This document shows positions 1-9,764 of a DNA stretch of 48,395 bases, in pieces. How positions within the stretch are numbered: the first letter of the stretch is position 1; the number at the start of each line of letters is the position of its first letter. Made by a program: the position numbers and the translations under genes. Under the pieces are notes generated by a model. That model saw only the letters and a program-made list of their open reading frames with translations, made no database searches and was not told where the DNA came from. This stretch comes from an uncultured Hyphomicrobiales bacterium (lineage in GTDB: Bacteria; Pseudomonadota; Alphaproteobacteria; Rhizobiales; Beijerinckiaceae). The DNA is taken from assembly GCA_903900975.1 (NCBI GenBank), contig CAIUPE010000030.1:1-48395 (forward strand). The letters run 5' to 3'.

Positions 1-390
1 ATGGTCTTTTAGCCGAATATAGGGATGCATGAAGGAGCCGTAAAACAGCGGGTCGCCCTCACACAAAAGCGCGACATCGCGTCCTGCCGAGAGATGGCTC
101 GCGAGCGTCGCAGAAGCCTCGTCATAGAAGGCGGCAAGCTGGCGGTTATAGTCGGGGTCGGTGTGCGGAATTTCCGTTGTTACCGGATAAACGAGCGGCA
201 ATTCGATCGCGTCCTTATGGATCAAGCCATCGGCAATGGTGCGGGCATGGCCTTTTTTGCCGCGCTTGGCGAACCAAGAGACGACGGGGGCCGATTGCAA
301 AGCCTTCATGGATTTAAGCGTCACAAGCTCGGGGTCGCCCGGCCCGAGGCCAACGCCGTAAAGCCGTCCTTTTTGTTCTGAAACGCTCAT
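1..390 (-). CDS. cobI: Precorrin-2 C20-methyltransferase CobI (N-terminal part)
   Basis: The gene enters from the left edge, so only the first 130 codons are seen. The N-terminus reads GRLYGVGLGPGDPELVTLKS, the glycine-rich opening of the tetrapyrrole methylase family, and a second family segment, ALLCEGDPLFYGSF, follows near residues 110-123. Among these enzymes the GLGPGDPELVTLK form fits CobI/CbiL, which adds a methyl group from S-adenosylmethionine to C20 of precorrin-2 in the cytoplasm. Its ATG lies in a 4-bp ATGA overlap with the cobH stop, so it is translationally coupled as the sixth gene of the riboswitch-led operon. CobJ or CobM are alternatives, but the context (CobG-CobH-CobI) and the motif favour CobI. 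Confidence 0.85.
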   Translation of the reverse strand, partial: MSVSEQKGRLYGVGLGPGDPELVTLKSMKALQSAPVVSWFAKRGKKGHARTIADGLIHKDAIELPLVYPVTTEIPHTDPDYNRQLAAFYDEASATLASHLSAGRDVALLCEGDPLFYGSFMHPYIRLKDH

Positions 391-1019
391 TCCTTGTCAC
401 TCGCCAGCGCGTTGACGGCTCCAACCGTCATGGCGCTGCCGCCTTTTCTGCCTTTAACCACAATCCACGGCGCGCGATTATCATCCATCAGTGCGTCTTT
501 TGACTCAGCCGCTCCCACAAAGCCAACGGGCATGCCCACAACACAAGCGGGCAGGGGCGAGCCTTCATCCAGCATTTCCAACAATCTGAAAAGGGCGGTG
601 GGCGCATTGCCGATGGCAATGATGGAACCTTTCAGATGCGGCCGCCAGAGTTCCATCGCCGCCGCCGTGCGGGTGGTGCCGAGCTGCTTGGCGAGTTCGG
701 GCACGCGTGGATCGTCGAGCGTGCAAATTACTTCATTTTTGGCAGGGAGGCGCGCACGGGTAATGCCATTGGCCACCATTTTGGCATCACACAGGATCGG
801 CGCACCGGCCAGTAGCGCTTCGCGTCCGCGCTTGGCGGCATCGGTTGAGAATAGAATGTCTGCTGCCGCTTCAACAATCCCACAGGAATGGATAATGCGG
901 ACGGCTACCTTCTCTTCTTCCGGCGTAAAGCGGGCGAGATCGCTCTCAGCTCGGATCATCGCGAAGCTTTTGTCGTAAATTGCCGCGCCATCGCGGATAT
1001 AGTCATAGCGCGAACTCAA
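387..1019 (-). CDS. cobH: Precorrin-8X methylmutase CobH
   Basis: A 210-residue protein of the CobH/CbiC family, which moves a methyl group from C11 to C12 of precorrin-8X to give hydrogenobyrinate. The opening YDYIRDGAAIYDKSFAMIR is characteristic, and the conserved acid-base histidine sits at residue 44 in VRIIHSCG. The glycine-rich segment GMPVGFVGAAESK near residue 165 is also a family hallmark. Length is normal for the family. The start overlaps the cobG stop by 4 bp and the stop overlaps the cobI start by 4 bp, so the three genes form a tightly coupled run in the aerobic cobalamin operon. Confidence 0.95.
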   Translation of the reverse strand: MSSRYDYIRDGAAIYDKSFAMIRAESDLARFTPEEEKVAVRIIHSCGIVEAAADILFSTDAAKRGREALLAGAPILCDAKMVANGITRARLPAKNEVICTLDDPRVPELAKQLGTTRTAAAMELWRPHLKGSIIAIGNAPTALFRLLEMLDEGSPLPACVVGMPVGFVGAAESKDALMDDNRAPWIVVKGRKGGSAMTVGAVNALASDKE

Positions 1020-2293
1020 CGGCTCACTCCCTTAAACAGATCATTCAATGCCGCTTCCGCCGCTGCTTTGTCGAGCCCGAACAGATGCGGCGTATCGGAT
1101 GCCTTGCCGTTGACGACAAGATCGTAAAGCCCATTTTTACCCACCAGAACGGCTGTCGTAGCGGCGGGGTTGGCGCAGCCCTTCTCGCAACCCGACACAT
1201 GCAGTCGCATTCCGGACGGACCAGCCAGCGATGGTAGAGTCGCAAAGGCCAAAGCGTCCTCATGCGTCTTCACGCTGGCATTGCGGCAAGCGGGCATTCC
1301 GGGGCAGGCGCTGATGGCAAGGCGAGGGTCGGAGGCTTGGCTGATAAACTCCCGGCCCGCTTTCTCAATCAAGGCTTTGGCGGCTTTGGCATCGAGGCCC
1401 GGCACGAGAATGGCGCGCCAAGGGGTGAGCCGTAACTCGCCCGTTCCATCCTTTGCCGCGATGTCGGCTAGGGCATCGAGGCTATTGGCGCTCCAGCGGC
1501 CAAAAGGGGCGCCAATGCCAACAAAGCCTGTTTGATCAAGCGGATGAAATCCGAAGGGCTGTATCGACGCAGGTTTGATGGGAAGGTTGGTCAGGCGCGA
1601 CAATCCTGCTTTCTGCAGAAGCGCTTCAGTTCCGATAAGTGAAATTAAATCTTTTATTCTTTTTAGTGGCTTATCCGATTTTGAAGATGTTTTAATAAAG
1701 GTCAATGCGAGTGCCGCTGCGCAATCAGCAACCTGATCGGGCGTGATCAGCGCCACCGTCTCAGTGTTCCCAAGGCGCACGGCAAAAAGGGTCTCATCGC
1801 CGCTCTTGATGGCTTCAAATCCGATATCGGTGGACTGTCCACACAGACCAAATAGGCCGCCATCATCGACCAAAAAGCCGAACTTGCCGGGGAGTGCATG
1901 AAGGGGAGCTTCAGAGACAAGACGCGCTTCCAACGCCTTCACAACGGGCCTGATATCCAGCAGCGCTGAAGGGTTGATGCCCGCCAAAGGCGACGCCATG
2001 ACATTGCGCACGGACTCGGCTTCCGCGTCATGATCGATCAGCCCATGACGCGAGAGGTCGGCGATGAGGTGCGGCCATTGGCTGGCGCTCACACCACGGA
2101 TTTGCAGATTGGCGCGTCCGGATAAATCGATCAATCCGTTGCCATGTTGCATGGCCGCTTTGGCGATGATGTGGGCTTTCGGCGCACTGATGATGCCGCC
2201 CGTGATGCGCAAGCGTACCAGCAGGCCATCGCCACTTTCCATCGGCCTTAACGCGCCGGGGCACCAGCCTTTGACGAGCGAGGGGGCGTTCAT
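1016..2293 (-). CDS. cobG: Precorrin-3B synthase CobG
   Basis: A 425-residue member of the sulfite/nitrite reductase fold. It carries the ferredoxin-like half-domains (for example GLLVRLRITGGIIS near residue 23) and the [4Fe-4S] cysteines: CPGMPAC in the middle and CEKGC (C-x3-C) near residue 365. CobG hydroxylates precorrin-3A at C20 and forms the gamma-lactone using O2. It is the signature of the oxygen-dependent cobalamin route, so this organism makes B12 aerobically. It overlaps cobN upstream and cobH downstream by 4 bp each. An isolated sulfite reductase is unlikely given length and context. Confidence 0.92.
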   Translation of the reverse strand: MNAPSLVKGWCPGALRPMESGDGLLVRLRITGGIISAPKAHIIAKAAMQHGNGLIDLSGRANLQIRGVSASQWPHLIADLSRHGLIDHDAEAESVRNVMASPLAGINPSALLDIRPVVKALEARLVSEAPLHALPGKFGFLVDDGGLFGLCGQSTDIGFEAIKSGDETLFAVRLGNTETVALITPDQVADCAAALALTFIKTSSKSDKPLKRIKDLISLIGTEALLQKAGLSRLTNLPIKPASIQPFGFHPLDQTGFVGIGAPFGRWSANSLDALADIAAKDGTGELRLTPWRAILVPGLDAKAAKALIEKAGREFISQASDPRLAISACPGMPACRNASVKTHEDALAFATLPSLAGPSGMRLHVSGCEKGCANPAATTAVLVGKNGLYDLVVNGKASDTPHLFGLDKAAAEAALNDLFKGVSR

Positions 2294-5200
2294 TCTGCCG
2301 CCTCCGACAGGAATTCATGCAAGGCGGCTTGGGTGGAATTGCGCCGCGATGTCCAGAATCCGCGTGTCTCAGCCTCGGTGAAGGAACGGGCAATCGCAGC
2401 GGCGGCCTCGGGATTAGCGTCTTTCAGAAAGGCGCGGACCTCTTCATTGCCAAGCGTTGCGTCAAACATCAGGTCGAAATGGCGGCTTTCAACCACATCG
2501 GTGAGGGCTGCATAGGCGTAAAGATTATGAACCGTCTCGGCAATTTCGGTGGCTCCCCGCCAGCCATGCCGCATTTGCCCCTTGATCCAGCGCGGATTTG
2601 TGGCCCGACCGTTCAACACACGCGCCAATTCCTCGCGCACGGTTCTGACCTTGGCAGGCGCGCCGCCCTTCGTTGTGTCGACATGGTAGAGCGCTGGAGT
2701 CGCGCCGAGCGATTTGGCTGCAGCGGCAAAGCCGCCTTCATGCTCGGCAAAGGCATCGGAATCGAGAATGTCTTGTTCGACCATGTCTTGAACATGCACA
2801 AAGGCTTCAGCGGAGGCGATTTGCTCGCGAAATGCGCCTTTGGCCTCCATTCCCTCGCCGGACGCCCGATAGGCATGGGAATTGGCGGCTAAATAGGCCT
2901 CACCCAATTCGGCTTGGCTTTGCCATTGACCGCCGATGATCTGCTCGCCAAGCCCCATGCCATAGGTGCCGGGTGCCGAGCCAAACACGCGCAACGGATC
3001 GCTCTGGGATACCCGCCTTTTGGCGGCCAACGGGTTTTCATCGTCGGTTTCATCCAAATGCGAAATCGCCTGAACCGCCTCGTCGAACAATGCGATTTGG
3101 GCCGGAAAGACATCCCTGAACAGGCCCGATATCCGCAAGGTCACATCAATACGCGGACGGCCAAAGCTGGCAGGCGGCAAAATCTCAAAACCCGTGACGC
3201 GGGAGGAGGAGGCTTCCCAAACAGGGCGCACGCCGAGCAGGGCCATCGCTTGAGCCACATCATCGCCACCCGTGCGCATAGAAGCTGAGCCCCAAAGGTC
3301 AATCACCACCGAGCGCGGCCAATCGCCATGGTCCTGCGCGTGGCGGGCAACCACCTCTTCCGCCGTGCGTCGGCCAATTTCCCAAGCGGTGCGAGTTGGC
3401 ACGCTACGCGGATCTATGGTATACAGATTACGTCCGGTTGGCAGCACATCGGTGCGACCGCGCGAGGGGGCTCCGGCAGGTCCAGCGGCGACAAATCGGC
3501 CATCAAGGGCTGCGAGAAGTCCATCTCGTTCGGAATCGGGGCACTGCAATAGGCTAGACAGGGTTTTATCCACCTCAAGCCCTGTTCCAATTACTCCAAA
3601 GCCATCTGGAATTACCTCAAATTGATCTGCTCGGCCAAAAATATGAAGGCCGTCGGCAATGCGCATTTCCTTCAAATCGCAGAGCCAGGCGTCCAGGTCC
3701 GCCAAAAGCTCGGGGCCATTGAGGTCGTCCTTTAAACCGGCATCGGCTATCAATCCCGTCTCTTTAGCACGGGATAAAATCAATTCCGCCAATATCTTAG
3801 CACGCCTTGGATCAAGCGTTTGGGCGGTGGAATATTCATCCAACAACCCTTCAATTTCAACCGCCGCCCCATGCGATCCAGCCTCCGTCAAAGGCGGCGT
3901 CAAATGCCCAATCGTAACCGCCGAAAGCCGCCTTTTAGCCTGAGCCGCTTCCCCCGGATTGTTGACAATAAACGGATAAATGACTGGAATCGCACCGATT
4001 AAAACCTCCGGCGCGCAATTTTTTGCGAGAGCTACCGACTTTCCGGGCAACCATTCCAGCGTGCCATGGGTACCGCAATGGACCATGGCATCGGGCTGAA
4101 AGACATGGCGTAACCAAAGATAAAACGCGATATAGGCATGGGACGGCGGCTTAGTAGCGTCGTGGTATTCCGCTTTAATATCGAGGCCGCGGCCACGGGC
4201 GGGTTGAAGCGCTACGAGCACATGGTCAGCCTCTAAAGCGCTGAATTTGAAGGTGTTTTCATGAAGCGTAGGATCGTCCGCCGGTTGGCCCCACGCCGCT
4301 ATTACATCGTCGCAAAACCCATCAGGCAGCAGCGCAAAGGCGCGTTCATACTCTGCAAGCGATAGCCCCGTTTGAGTCGATTTGTTGGTGAGGCCCGCCA
4401 TAATAGTGGCACCGTCCGGCATTGGCGGCACCGTATATCCGGCTGATCGCAAATCCTCGGTGATGGCTATAACACTCGCAGGGGTATCTAGCCCCACGGC
4501 ATAGCCAGCCCGTCCGCCTTTATGCGGGTAATCCGACAAAATACAGGCGATTTTACGGTCTTTAGGCGCTTTTCGGCGTAGATTTGTCCAAGATAACGCC
4601 AAATCAGCGACAAAATCGATTCGGTCCAGCGCGGGTTTATGAATAATTTGCGTAAATTCAGCCGCCTCACGACGCTCCGCCTCGGCTTTAAACGAGATGG
4701 CGCGGGTGATGATCCGTCCGTCCAGTTCCGGCAAGACAACATTCATCGCCAGATCGGTCGCAGATAGGCCGCGCGTGGAAGCTAACCATGGTTCCTCTCG
4801 CGTCGTCGCCAGCATGGCTTGCAGGACGGGTACGTCGGCTTGGTCGAGCACGGTGGTGCCATTTTCCAGTTTTGCGGAGAATGCCGTCGTGTTTAGGATA
4901 ATATCGGGCTTTGAGACGTTAAGATGGGCCGTCATCGCCTTAATCGCGTCAGGGTCTTTCAGGCTGGAAACACAGGTGCAATCAACCGCAAAGCCGCGTT
5001 TTGCAAGCGCATCGGCGAGGGCTACCAAGGGCGCGGTGTCTTCGGCGATCATGATGGAGCGATAGGCTACGATCAATGCCCATGGTGCCTCGGGTGGTGC
5101 TACCCTTTGCGCGGCTTGATAGAGCGTTAAAGCCGCAATCGGCTCGGGCTTTGCTACAGGTCGGTTATGACCGAGCTTGGCGGATATCCAATCCAAACAA

Positions 5201-5655
5201 CGGGTTAGGTTGTCGCGTCCGCCTTCATGAAAAAAGCGCCAAAGGGTTTTCAGCTCGTCAGGCGCAAGGGTGGACGCCTCATCAAGCCTCGGATCGGCCT
5301 GATAATCGCCCGGCACTAAAGCCAGATGAAACCCCATGCTGCGGGCAGCACGCGCCAGCTCGTCGACGCCATAGGGCCAGTAATCCTTGCCGCCCAACAA
5401 CCGCACCAATACAAATTTGGCGTGTGGCAGCAGCTTTTCCACGATCAAATCAACCGAATAAGGGTGTTTGAGCTGCGCAAGCGTTGCTACTCGGAGATCG
5501 GGATAAGCTGCCCGTTGTGCTTCCCAAGCCGCTACCAAGCCCGCCAGATCGCTGTCTGTAAACGATAAAAACAGAATATCAGCCGGAGACAGGCCGAGAT
5601 CGACGGCTTCTGCGGTCTCATCAAGCGAAACTGTCTCGGAGCGAAGGAGGTGCAT
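2290..5655 (-). CDS. cobN: Cobaltochelatase large subunit CobN
   Basis: A 1121-residue CobN/magnesium-chelatase H-type protein, the porphyrinoid-binding subunit of the ATP-dependent chelatase that inserts cobalt into hydrogenobyrinic acid a,c-diamide. Visible hallmarks are MVHCGTHGTLEWLPGK in the middle, YPFIVNNPGEAAQAKRR after it, and the C-terminal stretch with DLMFDATLGNEEVRAFL. It is somewhat short against the roughly 1250 residues I expect for CobN. The motor subunits CobS and CobT are not in this window. The start lies 20 bp after the cobW stop without a strong Shine-Dalgarno; the stop overlaps the cobG start by 4 bp. CobW just upstream fits a role in cobalt delivery. Confidence 0.95.
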   Translation of the reverse strand: MHLLRSETVSLDETAEAVDLGLSPADILFLSFTDSDLAGLVAAWEAQRAAYPDLRVATLAQLKHPYSVDLIVEKLLPHAKFVLVRLLGGKDYWPYGVDELARAARSMGFHLALVPGDYQADPRLDEASTLAPDELKTLWRFFHEGGRDNLTRCLDWISAKLGHNRPVAKPEPIAALTLYQAAQRVAPPEAPWALIVAYRSIMIAEDTAPLVALADALAKRGFAVDCTCVSSLKDPDAIKAMTAHLNVSKPDIILNTTAFSAKLENGTTVLDQADVPVLQAMLATTREEPWLASTRGLSATDLAMNVVLPELDGRIITRAISFKAEAERREAAEFTQIIHKPALDRIDFVADLALSWTNLRRKAPKDRKIACILSDYPHKGGRAGYAVGLDTPASVIAITEDLRSAGYTVPPMPDGATIMAGLTNKSTQTGLSLAEYERAFALLPDGFCDDVIAAWGQPADDPTLHENTFKFSALEADHVLVALQPARGRGLDIKAEYHDATKPPSHAYIAFYLWLRHVFQPDAMVHCGTHGTLEWLPGKSVALAKNCAPEVLIGAIPVIYPFIVNNPGEAAQAKRRLSAVTIGHLTPPLTEAGSHGAAVEIEGLLDEYSTAQTLDPRRAKILAELILSRAKETGLIADAGLKDDLNGPELLADLDAWLCDLKEMRIADGLHIFGRADQFEVIPDGFGVIGTGLEVDKTLSSLLQCPDSERDGLLAALDGRFVAAGPAGAPSRGRTDVLPTGRNLYTIDPRSVPTRTAWEIGRRTAEEVVARHAQDHGDWPRSVVIDLWGSASMRTGGDDVAQAMALLGVRPVWEASSSRVTGFEILPPASFGRPRIDVTLRISGLFRDVFPAQIALFDEAVQAISHLDETDDENPLAAKRRVSQSDPLRVFGSAPGTYGMGLGEQIIGGQWQSQAELGEAYLAANSHAYRASGEGMEAKGAFREQIASAEAFVHVQDMVEQDILDSDAFAEHEGGFAAAAKSLGATPALYHVDTTKGGAPAKVRTVREELARVLNGRATNPRWIKGQMRHGWRGATEIAETVHNLYAYAALTDVVESRHFDLMFDATLGNEEVRAFLKDANPEAAAAIARSFTEAETRGFWTSRRNSTQAALHEFLSEAAE

Positions 5656-5675
5656 GGCGGTTGAACGACTTGCCG

Positions 5676-6719
5676 TTAGAGAGGGCGGGCGAGGGCAGCT
5701 TCGAGCGCTGAACGATCAAGCCCCTTCTCGCCGATAAAGACGAGATGGCCGGAACGAGGAGCGCCATTTGGCCATACCGTATCGAAATGATGGCGAAAGC
5801 GCGTGCCGACGCCCTGCACCAAAAGCCGCATTGGCTTACCGGCTACATCCAGAAAACCCTTGATCCGGAGCACATCAAACTCAGCTGCAATGGCCTCTAG
5901 GCGGGCCAGAAAGGTTGGAATATCGGCAATCGTTGCTACTGGCAGCGCGAAACTGTCGAAATCATCATGGTCGTGACCTTCCTCGGCATCGTGATGCGAA
6001 GGGCGGTTGGCGAGATCGTCTTCGGCGGCTGCAGATAGGCCTAAGAGAATTTCGCTTGCGACTTTCCCCTCAAGCGTCTCGACAATCCGGACGGCGCGCG
6101 GAACGGCTGCGGTGATTTGGTCGGAGACGAGCTTCAGCTCTTCCTTGGTCATCAAATCAGCCTTGTTGAGGATCACGAGATCGGCACACAAAAGCTGGTC
6201 TTCATACACTTCTTCCAGCGGATTATCATGGTCAATCGAGGTGTCGTCAGCGCGCTGCGCGAGCAGGGCCTCGGGATCATCGGCAAAGCGTCCGGCGGCA
6301 ACTGCAGCACCATCTACCACGGTGACCACGCCATCAACCGTCAATTTGGCGCGAATAGGCGGCCAATCAAAGGCTTTGACCAGCGGTTTTGGCAGCGCAA
6401 GGCCCGATGTTTCGACGATAATGTGCTCGGGACGGTTGGGGAGCGCGAGCAATTTCTCGATTGCTGGAATGAAATCATCCGCCACGGTGCAGCAGATGCA
6501 GCCATTGGCGAGCTCGACAATGTTTTCATCTGGGCAGCTTTCAATCCCGCAGGACCGCAAAATCTCGCCATCAACGCCAATATCGCCGAATTCGTTTACG
6601 ATCAGGGCAAGGCGCCTGCCTTTAGCGTTTTCAAGTACATGGCGGATAAGCGTGGTCTTTCCGGCACCTAAAAAGCCCGTAATGATCGTGACAGGAACCT
6701 TTGCAAGGGTGGTGGTCAT
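5676..6719 (-). CDS. cobW: Cobalamin biosynthesis GTPase CobW (metallochaperone)
   Basis: A 347-residue G3E-family GTPase. It has the Walker A motif GFLGAGKTTL near residues 15-24, the metal-binding CxCC motif in NGCICCTVADDF, an NKAD guanine-specificity motif, and a His/Asp-rich stretch (HHDAEEGHDHDD) before the C-terminal CobW_C domain. Family knowledge: CobW is thought to supply Co(II) to the CobNST chelatase in a GTP-dependent way; here it immediately precedes cobN. I chose the ATG at 6719 because it forms an ATGA overlap with the upstream DUF1636 stop and begins MTTTLAKVPVTIITG; the longer open frame upstream runs antisense-like through the DUF1636 coding region. Confidence 0.93.
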   Translation of the reverse strand: MTTTLAKVPVTIITGFLGAGKTTLIRHVLENAKGRRLALIVNEFGDIGVDGEILRSCGIESCPDENIVELANGCICCTVADDFIPAIEKLLALPNRPEHIIVETSGLALPKPLVKAFDWPPIRAKLTVDGVVTVVDGAAVAAGRFADDPEALLAQRADDTSIDHDNPLEEVYEDQLLCADLVILNKADLMTKEELKLVSDQITAAVPRAVRIVETLEGKVASEILLGLSAAAEDDLANRPSHHDAEEGHDHDDFDSFALPVATIADIPTFLARLEAIAAEFDVLRIKGFLDVAGKPMRLLVQGVGTRFRHHFDTVWPNGAPRSGHLVFIGEKGLDRSALEAALARPL

Positions 6720-7105
6720 GGTGTGATCTCCGAAGCTTTGGGGGAGGAAACAGAAGGGGGAAGCCGCGCGATGACGCCTTTTTTCAAGGCATCGGGGCGT
6801 TGTTTCCACGGAATGAGGCCGTCATCAGTGGCGGCATAAAGGGCAGCACCCTCAAGAATGGTTTCAGGGGCACTGTCAGGCGCGAAATCGCCATAGACAT
6901 AGGTCCATTTACCGGGAGCAGAAAAGGCAACGGTGCAGGGCCTTTTGCAGACGCTGAGACATTCGACGCCTTCAAGCCGCACCTTGGCACCACTTATGGC
7001 AATCACACCCTCAAGCGCGGTCATGAGACGCGCACCTGCGCGTTCCGGCGAGGTGTCCTCGGCGGCCTTACAATTGGTGCAAACATAAATCGTCGTAATC
7101 GTCAT
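6716..7105 (-). CDS. DUF1636 cysteine-rich metal- or cluster-binding protein
   Basis: A 129-residue protein and the first gene behind the cobalamin riboswitch. Its five cysteines lie at C9-x2-C12 and C49-x3-C53-x3-C57, in an N-terminal half that looks like a thioredoxin-like [2Fe-2S] ferredoxin fold. This matches the DUF1636 family, which I know as a frequent neighbour of cobW in alphaproteobacterial cobalamin loci but without a settled function. A Shine-Dalgarno-like GAGGG precedes the ATG at 7105, and the stop overlaps cobW by 4 bp. Inference: electron transfer or metal handling for corrin ring synthesis. The C-terminal 30 residues are Lys/Pro/Ser rich and probably flexible. Confidence 0.82.
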   Translation of the reverse strand: MTITTIYVCTNCKAAEDTSPERAGARLMTALEGVIAISGAKVRLEGVECLSVCKRPCTVAFSAPGKWTYVYGDFAPDSAPETILEGAALYAATDDGLIPWKQRPDALKKGVIARLPPSVSSPKASEITP

Positions 7106-7230
7106 GCGCCCTCAATGGTGTTGCATCGCTTTGAGCGATAGCTGGGCGCGCGCAGCGGCTGAAAAGCCGCGTTTATGGCCGTGAATGGCCGAAAACCGTC
7201 CCGAGGCACCCCGCCCGGAAGCATGCGATG

Positions 7231-7435
7231 GTCAGAAAAGGCAGGTCTCCTGGCTCGCGGATCGTCGCTTCGCACCCCCTTCCCAGTTTGCCTTATAGCG
7301 AGGCCTACCAGTGGTTTATCGGTACGCGGCTAACCGCTTACAGTTGCGGGGGCAGCCATGGAATTACCGCGTGAGGCGGCTTCACCATGTTCCCATTTAA
7401 CCCCTCTTGCGGAGGGGGCCATTTCATTCACCGAC
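7231..7435 (-). promoter_or_regulatory. Cobalamin (AdoCbl) riboswitch
   Basis: On the minus strand the segment holds the conserved elements of the B12 riboswitch in order: GGGAACATGGTGAAGCC (about 7375-7394), GGCTGCCCCCGCAACTGTAA (about 7339-7358), CCACTG (about 7310-7315), GGGAAGGGGG, and the B12 box AGCCAGGAGACCTGCC (about 7240-7255). A weak P1 helix can pair GTCGG at 7431-7435 with bases near 7231. It lies about 125 nt upstream of the DUF1636 gene. Between them, near 7155-7171, is a small hairpin (GCGGCT/AGCCGC) with no U-tract, so control may be at ribosome access rather than termination. It should repress the whole DUF1636-cobW-cobN-cobG-cobH-cobI operon when adenosylcobalamin is plentiful. 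Confidence 0.93.
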
Positions 7436-7542
7436 TCTGGGGTAAGGTGAGGCGTATGTCAATTTAAGACCGTATTGTTCTGGTGGTATTCGGCACCGAA
7501 ACTTCGTATGAGCACCCATAATCCCGCCATAGAGGACCCATT

Positions 7543-8163
7543 ATGGCCGAGCTCACGGAAGAAGAAGTGGCCCAACGCCACAAAGACAAAATGGCCAAGC
7601 GCAAGGCCGTGCAGGATGCCGAGGTGGCCTCAAAAACCATTACCGAGAAGGGGCTCCTCATCGTCAATACCGGTCCCGGCAAAGGCAAGTCGACTGCGGC
7701 ATTTGGCCTTATCATGCGGGCTTTGGGCTATGAATGGCCCGTTGGGATTGTGCAATTTATCAAGGGTGCATGGGAGACTGGCGAGCGTAAAGCCTTGGAA
7801 AGGTTCCCGGATTTGGTGCGCTGGTACTCGATGGGTGAAGGCTTTACTTGGGAAACGCAGGATAAAGCGCGCGATATAGCGGCAGCGGAAGCCGCTTGGG
7901 TCAAGGTCAAGGAACTGATGGCAGACCCGACCATCCGGCTCTTGGTTCTGGATGAGCTCAATATTGCGCTGCGCTACGATTATTTACCGCTTTTGGACGT
8001 GGTAGAGACGTTGAAGGCCCGGAGGCCCGATTTGCACATTGTGGTGACGGGCCGGAACGCCAAGCCGGAAATGATTGAAGCTGCTGATCTTGTTACCGAG
8101 ATGGGCTTGGTGAAGCATCATTTTGCGGCGGGCGTTAAGGCCCAGCAGGGAATTGAATTCTGA
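7543..8163 (+). CDS. cobO: Corrinoid adenosyltransferase CobO
   Basis: A 206-residue CobA/CobO/BtuR-family enzyme that transfers the adenosyl group of ATP to the Co(I) of cob(I)yrinic acid a,c-diamide. The P-loop is GPGKGKST at residues 44-51; downstream hallmarks are [12 protein letters not shown], the [12 protein letters not shown] segment and [21 protein letters not shown]. Length matches the family. A GAGGA sequence about 8 bases before the ATG supports the start. It is divergent from the riboswitch-led operon and shares a 1-base TGATG overlap with cobQ, so the two form an operon. I see no riboswitch on this strand. Confidence 0.96.
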   Translation: MAELTEEEVAQRHKDKMAKRKAVQDAEVASKTITEKGLLIVNTGPGKGKSTAAFGLIMRALGYEWPVGIVQFIKGAWETGERKALERFPDLVRWYSMGEGFTWETQDKARDIAAAEAAWVKVKELMADPTIRLLVLDELNIALRYDYLPLLDVVETLKARRPDLHIVVTGRNAKPEMIEAADLVTEMGLVKHHFAAGVKAQQGIEF

Positions 8164-9623
8164 TGGCTGGCAAGGCTTTGATGATCCAAGGCACGGGGTC
8201 CGATGTTGGCAAATCGCTGATTGTTGCGGGGCTTTGTCGGGTTGCGCGAAACCGGGGGCTTAGGGTTCTGCCGTTCAAGCCGCAAAACATGTCGAACAAT
8301 GCGGCGGTAACGGCGGACGGCGGCGAGATCGGGCGGGCGCAAGCCTTGCAGGCGCGGGCTGCTGGCGTTGCGCCAACGGTGCATATGAACCCTGTTTTGC
8401 TGAAACCCCAAAGCGAAATCGGCTCGCAGATTATTGTGCAGGGCCGTGTCGTGGGAACGGCAAAAGCACGCGATTATCAGGCCTTGAAGCCGAAACTAAT
8501 GGCGTCTGTTCTTGATAGTTTTCAACGCCTTAAGGCAGACGCTGACCTTGTTCTGATTGAAGGGGCGGGGAGTGCGGCGGAGATCAATTTACGCGCCAAT
8601 GACATCGCTAATATGGGCTTTGCCCGCGCCGCCGACGTGCCGGTGGTTTTGCTGGGGGACATTGATCGCGGTGGCGTTATTGCCCAGATTGTTGGCACGA
8701 AAGCCGTTTTGGACCCTGCTGATGCGGCGATGGTGGCGGGTTTTCTGGTTAATCGCTTCCGGGGGGATCCCACTCTTTTTGAAGACGGGATGCGTCTGAT
8801 TGCTGAGAAATCAGGCTGGAAAAGCTTTGGTTTGATTCCGCATTTCCGCGATGCTTTTCGGCTTCCGGCGGAAGATGCGGTGGCGCTGGATCGCCGGAAA
8901 GCGGCTCGCGATGCGCCAATTACAATCGCTGTTTTGCAATTGCCAAGAATCTCAAATTTCGACGATTTTGACCCGTTAGCGGCTGAATCTGGCGTTAAAT
9001 TGCTCATGATTCGTCGGGGTGAGGCTATTCCAGGCGATGCGGATTTGGTCATTATTCCCGGCTCGAAAGCGACGATTGCCGACCTTGAGGCGCTGCGGAC
9101 GGAAGGGTGGGATATCGACCTTAAAGCTCATCTTAGACGGGGTGGGCGGGTGCTGGGCGTGTGTGGTGGATACCAGATGCTTGGCAATCGGGTGGAGGAT
9201 CCCTTCGGCATTGAAGGGGCCAAGGGCGGGATTGACGGTTTGGGGTTGCTGGATGTTGATACGGTGATGGCAAGCCATAAGACGCTTTTGGCCGTTTCTG
9301 GTACCGATATCGATGGAAATGCGCCCTTTTCCGGCTATGAAATGCATATTGGCGTTACCTTGGGGCCGGATGCCCTGCGCCCTCTTTTACGCTTCTCGGA
9401 CGGCAAAATGGATGGCGCCCGCTCGGTTGATGACCGGGTACGTGGGGTCTATGTCCACGGGCTTTTTGCCGATGATCGCCAGCGGGCGCGTTGGCTCGAC
9501 TGGATTGGCGCTAAGGGGTCGAATTTAGCCTATAATCAGGTAGTTGAAGACACACTTGAGGCACTTGCAGCCCATCTTGAGATGCATGTGGATGTGGATG
9601 GAATAATTGGATTGGCTCGATAG
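8163..9623 (+). CDS. cobQ: Cobyric acid synthase CobQ
   Basis: A 486-residue glutamine- and ATP-dependent amidase that amidates four carboxyl groups of adenosylcobyrinic acid a,c-diamide. The N-terminal ATPase domain has GTGSDVGKS at residues 10-18 and the family signature [11 protein letters not shown]. The C-terminal class I-like glutamine amidotransferase domain has its nucleophile Cys334 in [10 protein letters not shown] and the catalytic His432 in GVYVHGLF. Length is normal. It overlaps the cobO stop by one base. The nearest downstream gene, cobD, is convergent. Confidence 0.97.
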   Translation: MAGKALMIQGTGSDVGKSLIVAGLCRVARNRGLRVLPFKPQNMSNNAAVTADGGEIGRAQALQARAAGVAPTVHMNPVLLKPQSEIGSQIIVQGRVVGTAKARDYQALKPKLMASVLDSFQRLKADADLVLIEGAGSAAEINLRANDIANMGFARAADVPVVLLGDIDRGGVIAQIVGTKAVLDPADAAMVAGFLVNRFRGDPTLFEDGMRLIAEKSGWKSFGLIPHFRDAFRLPAEDAVALDRRKAARDAPITIAVLQLPRISNFDDFDPLAAESGVKLLMIRRGEAIPGDADLVIIPGSKATIADLEALRTEGWDIDLKAHLRRGGRVLGVCGGYQMLGNRVEDPFGIEGAKGGIDGLGLLDVDTVMASHKTLLAVSGTDIDGNAPFSGYEMHIGVTLGPDALRPLLRFSDGKMDGARSVDDRVRGVYVHGLFADDRQRARWLDWIGAKGSNLAYNQVVEDTLEALAAHLEMHVDVDGIIGLAR

Positions 9624-9764
9624 GCGGAGTTTTTTCGCTGATCGGGTGGAAATTTTTCAGCTCGATAAAAGCGGTTTTCAGGTAGCCGGACGCGGCGTTC
9701 GGGTAAATAAGACGTGGGTTGTGATAGTTTAAGCTAATTTGGCCGAACTGGCGTCACATTTCAT

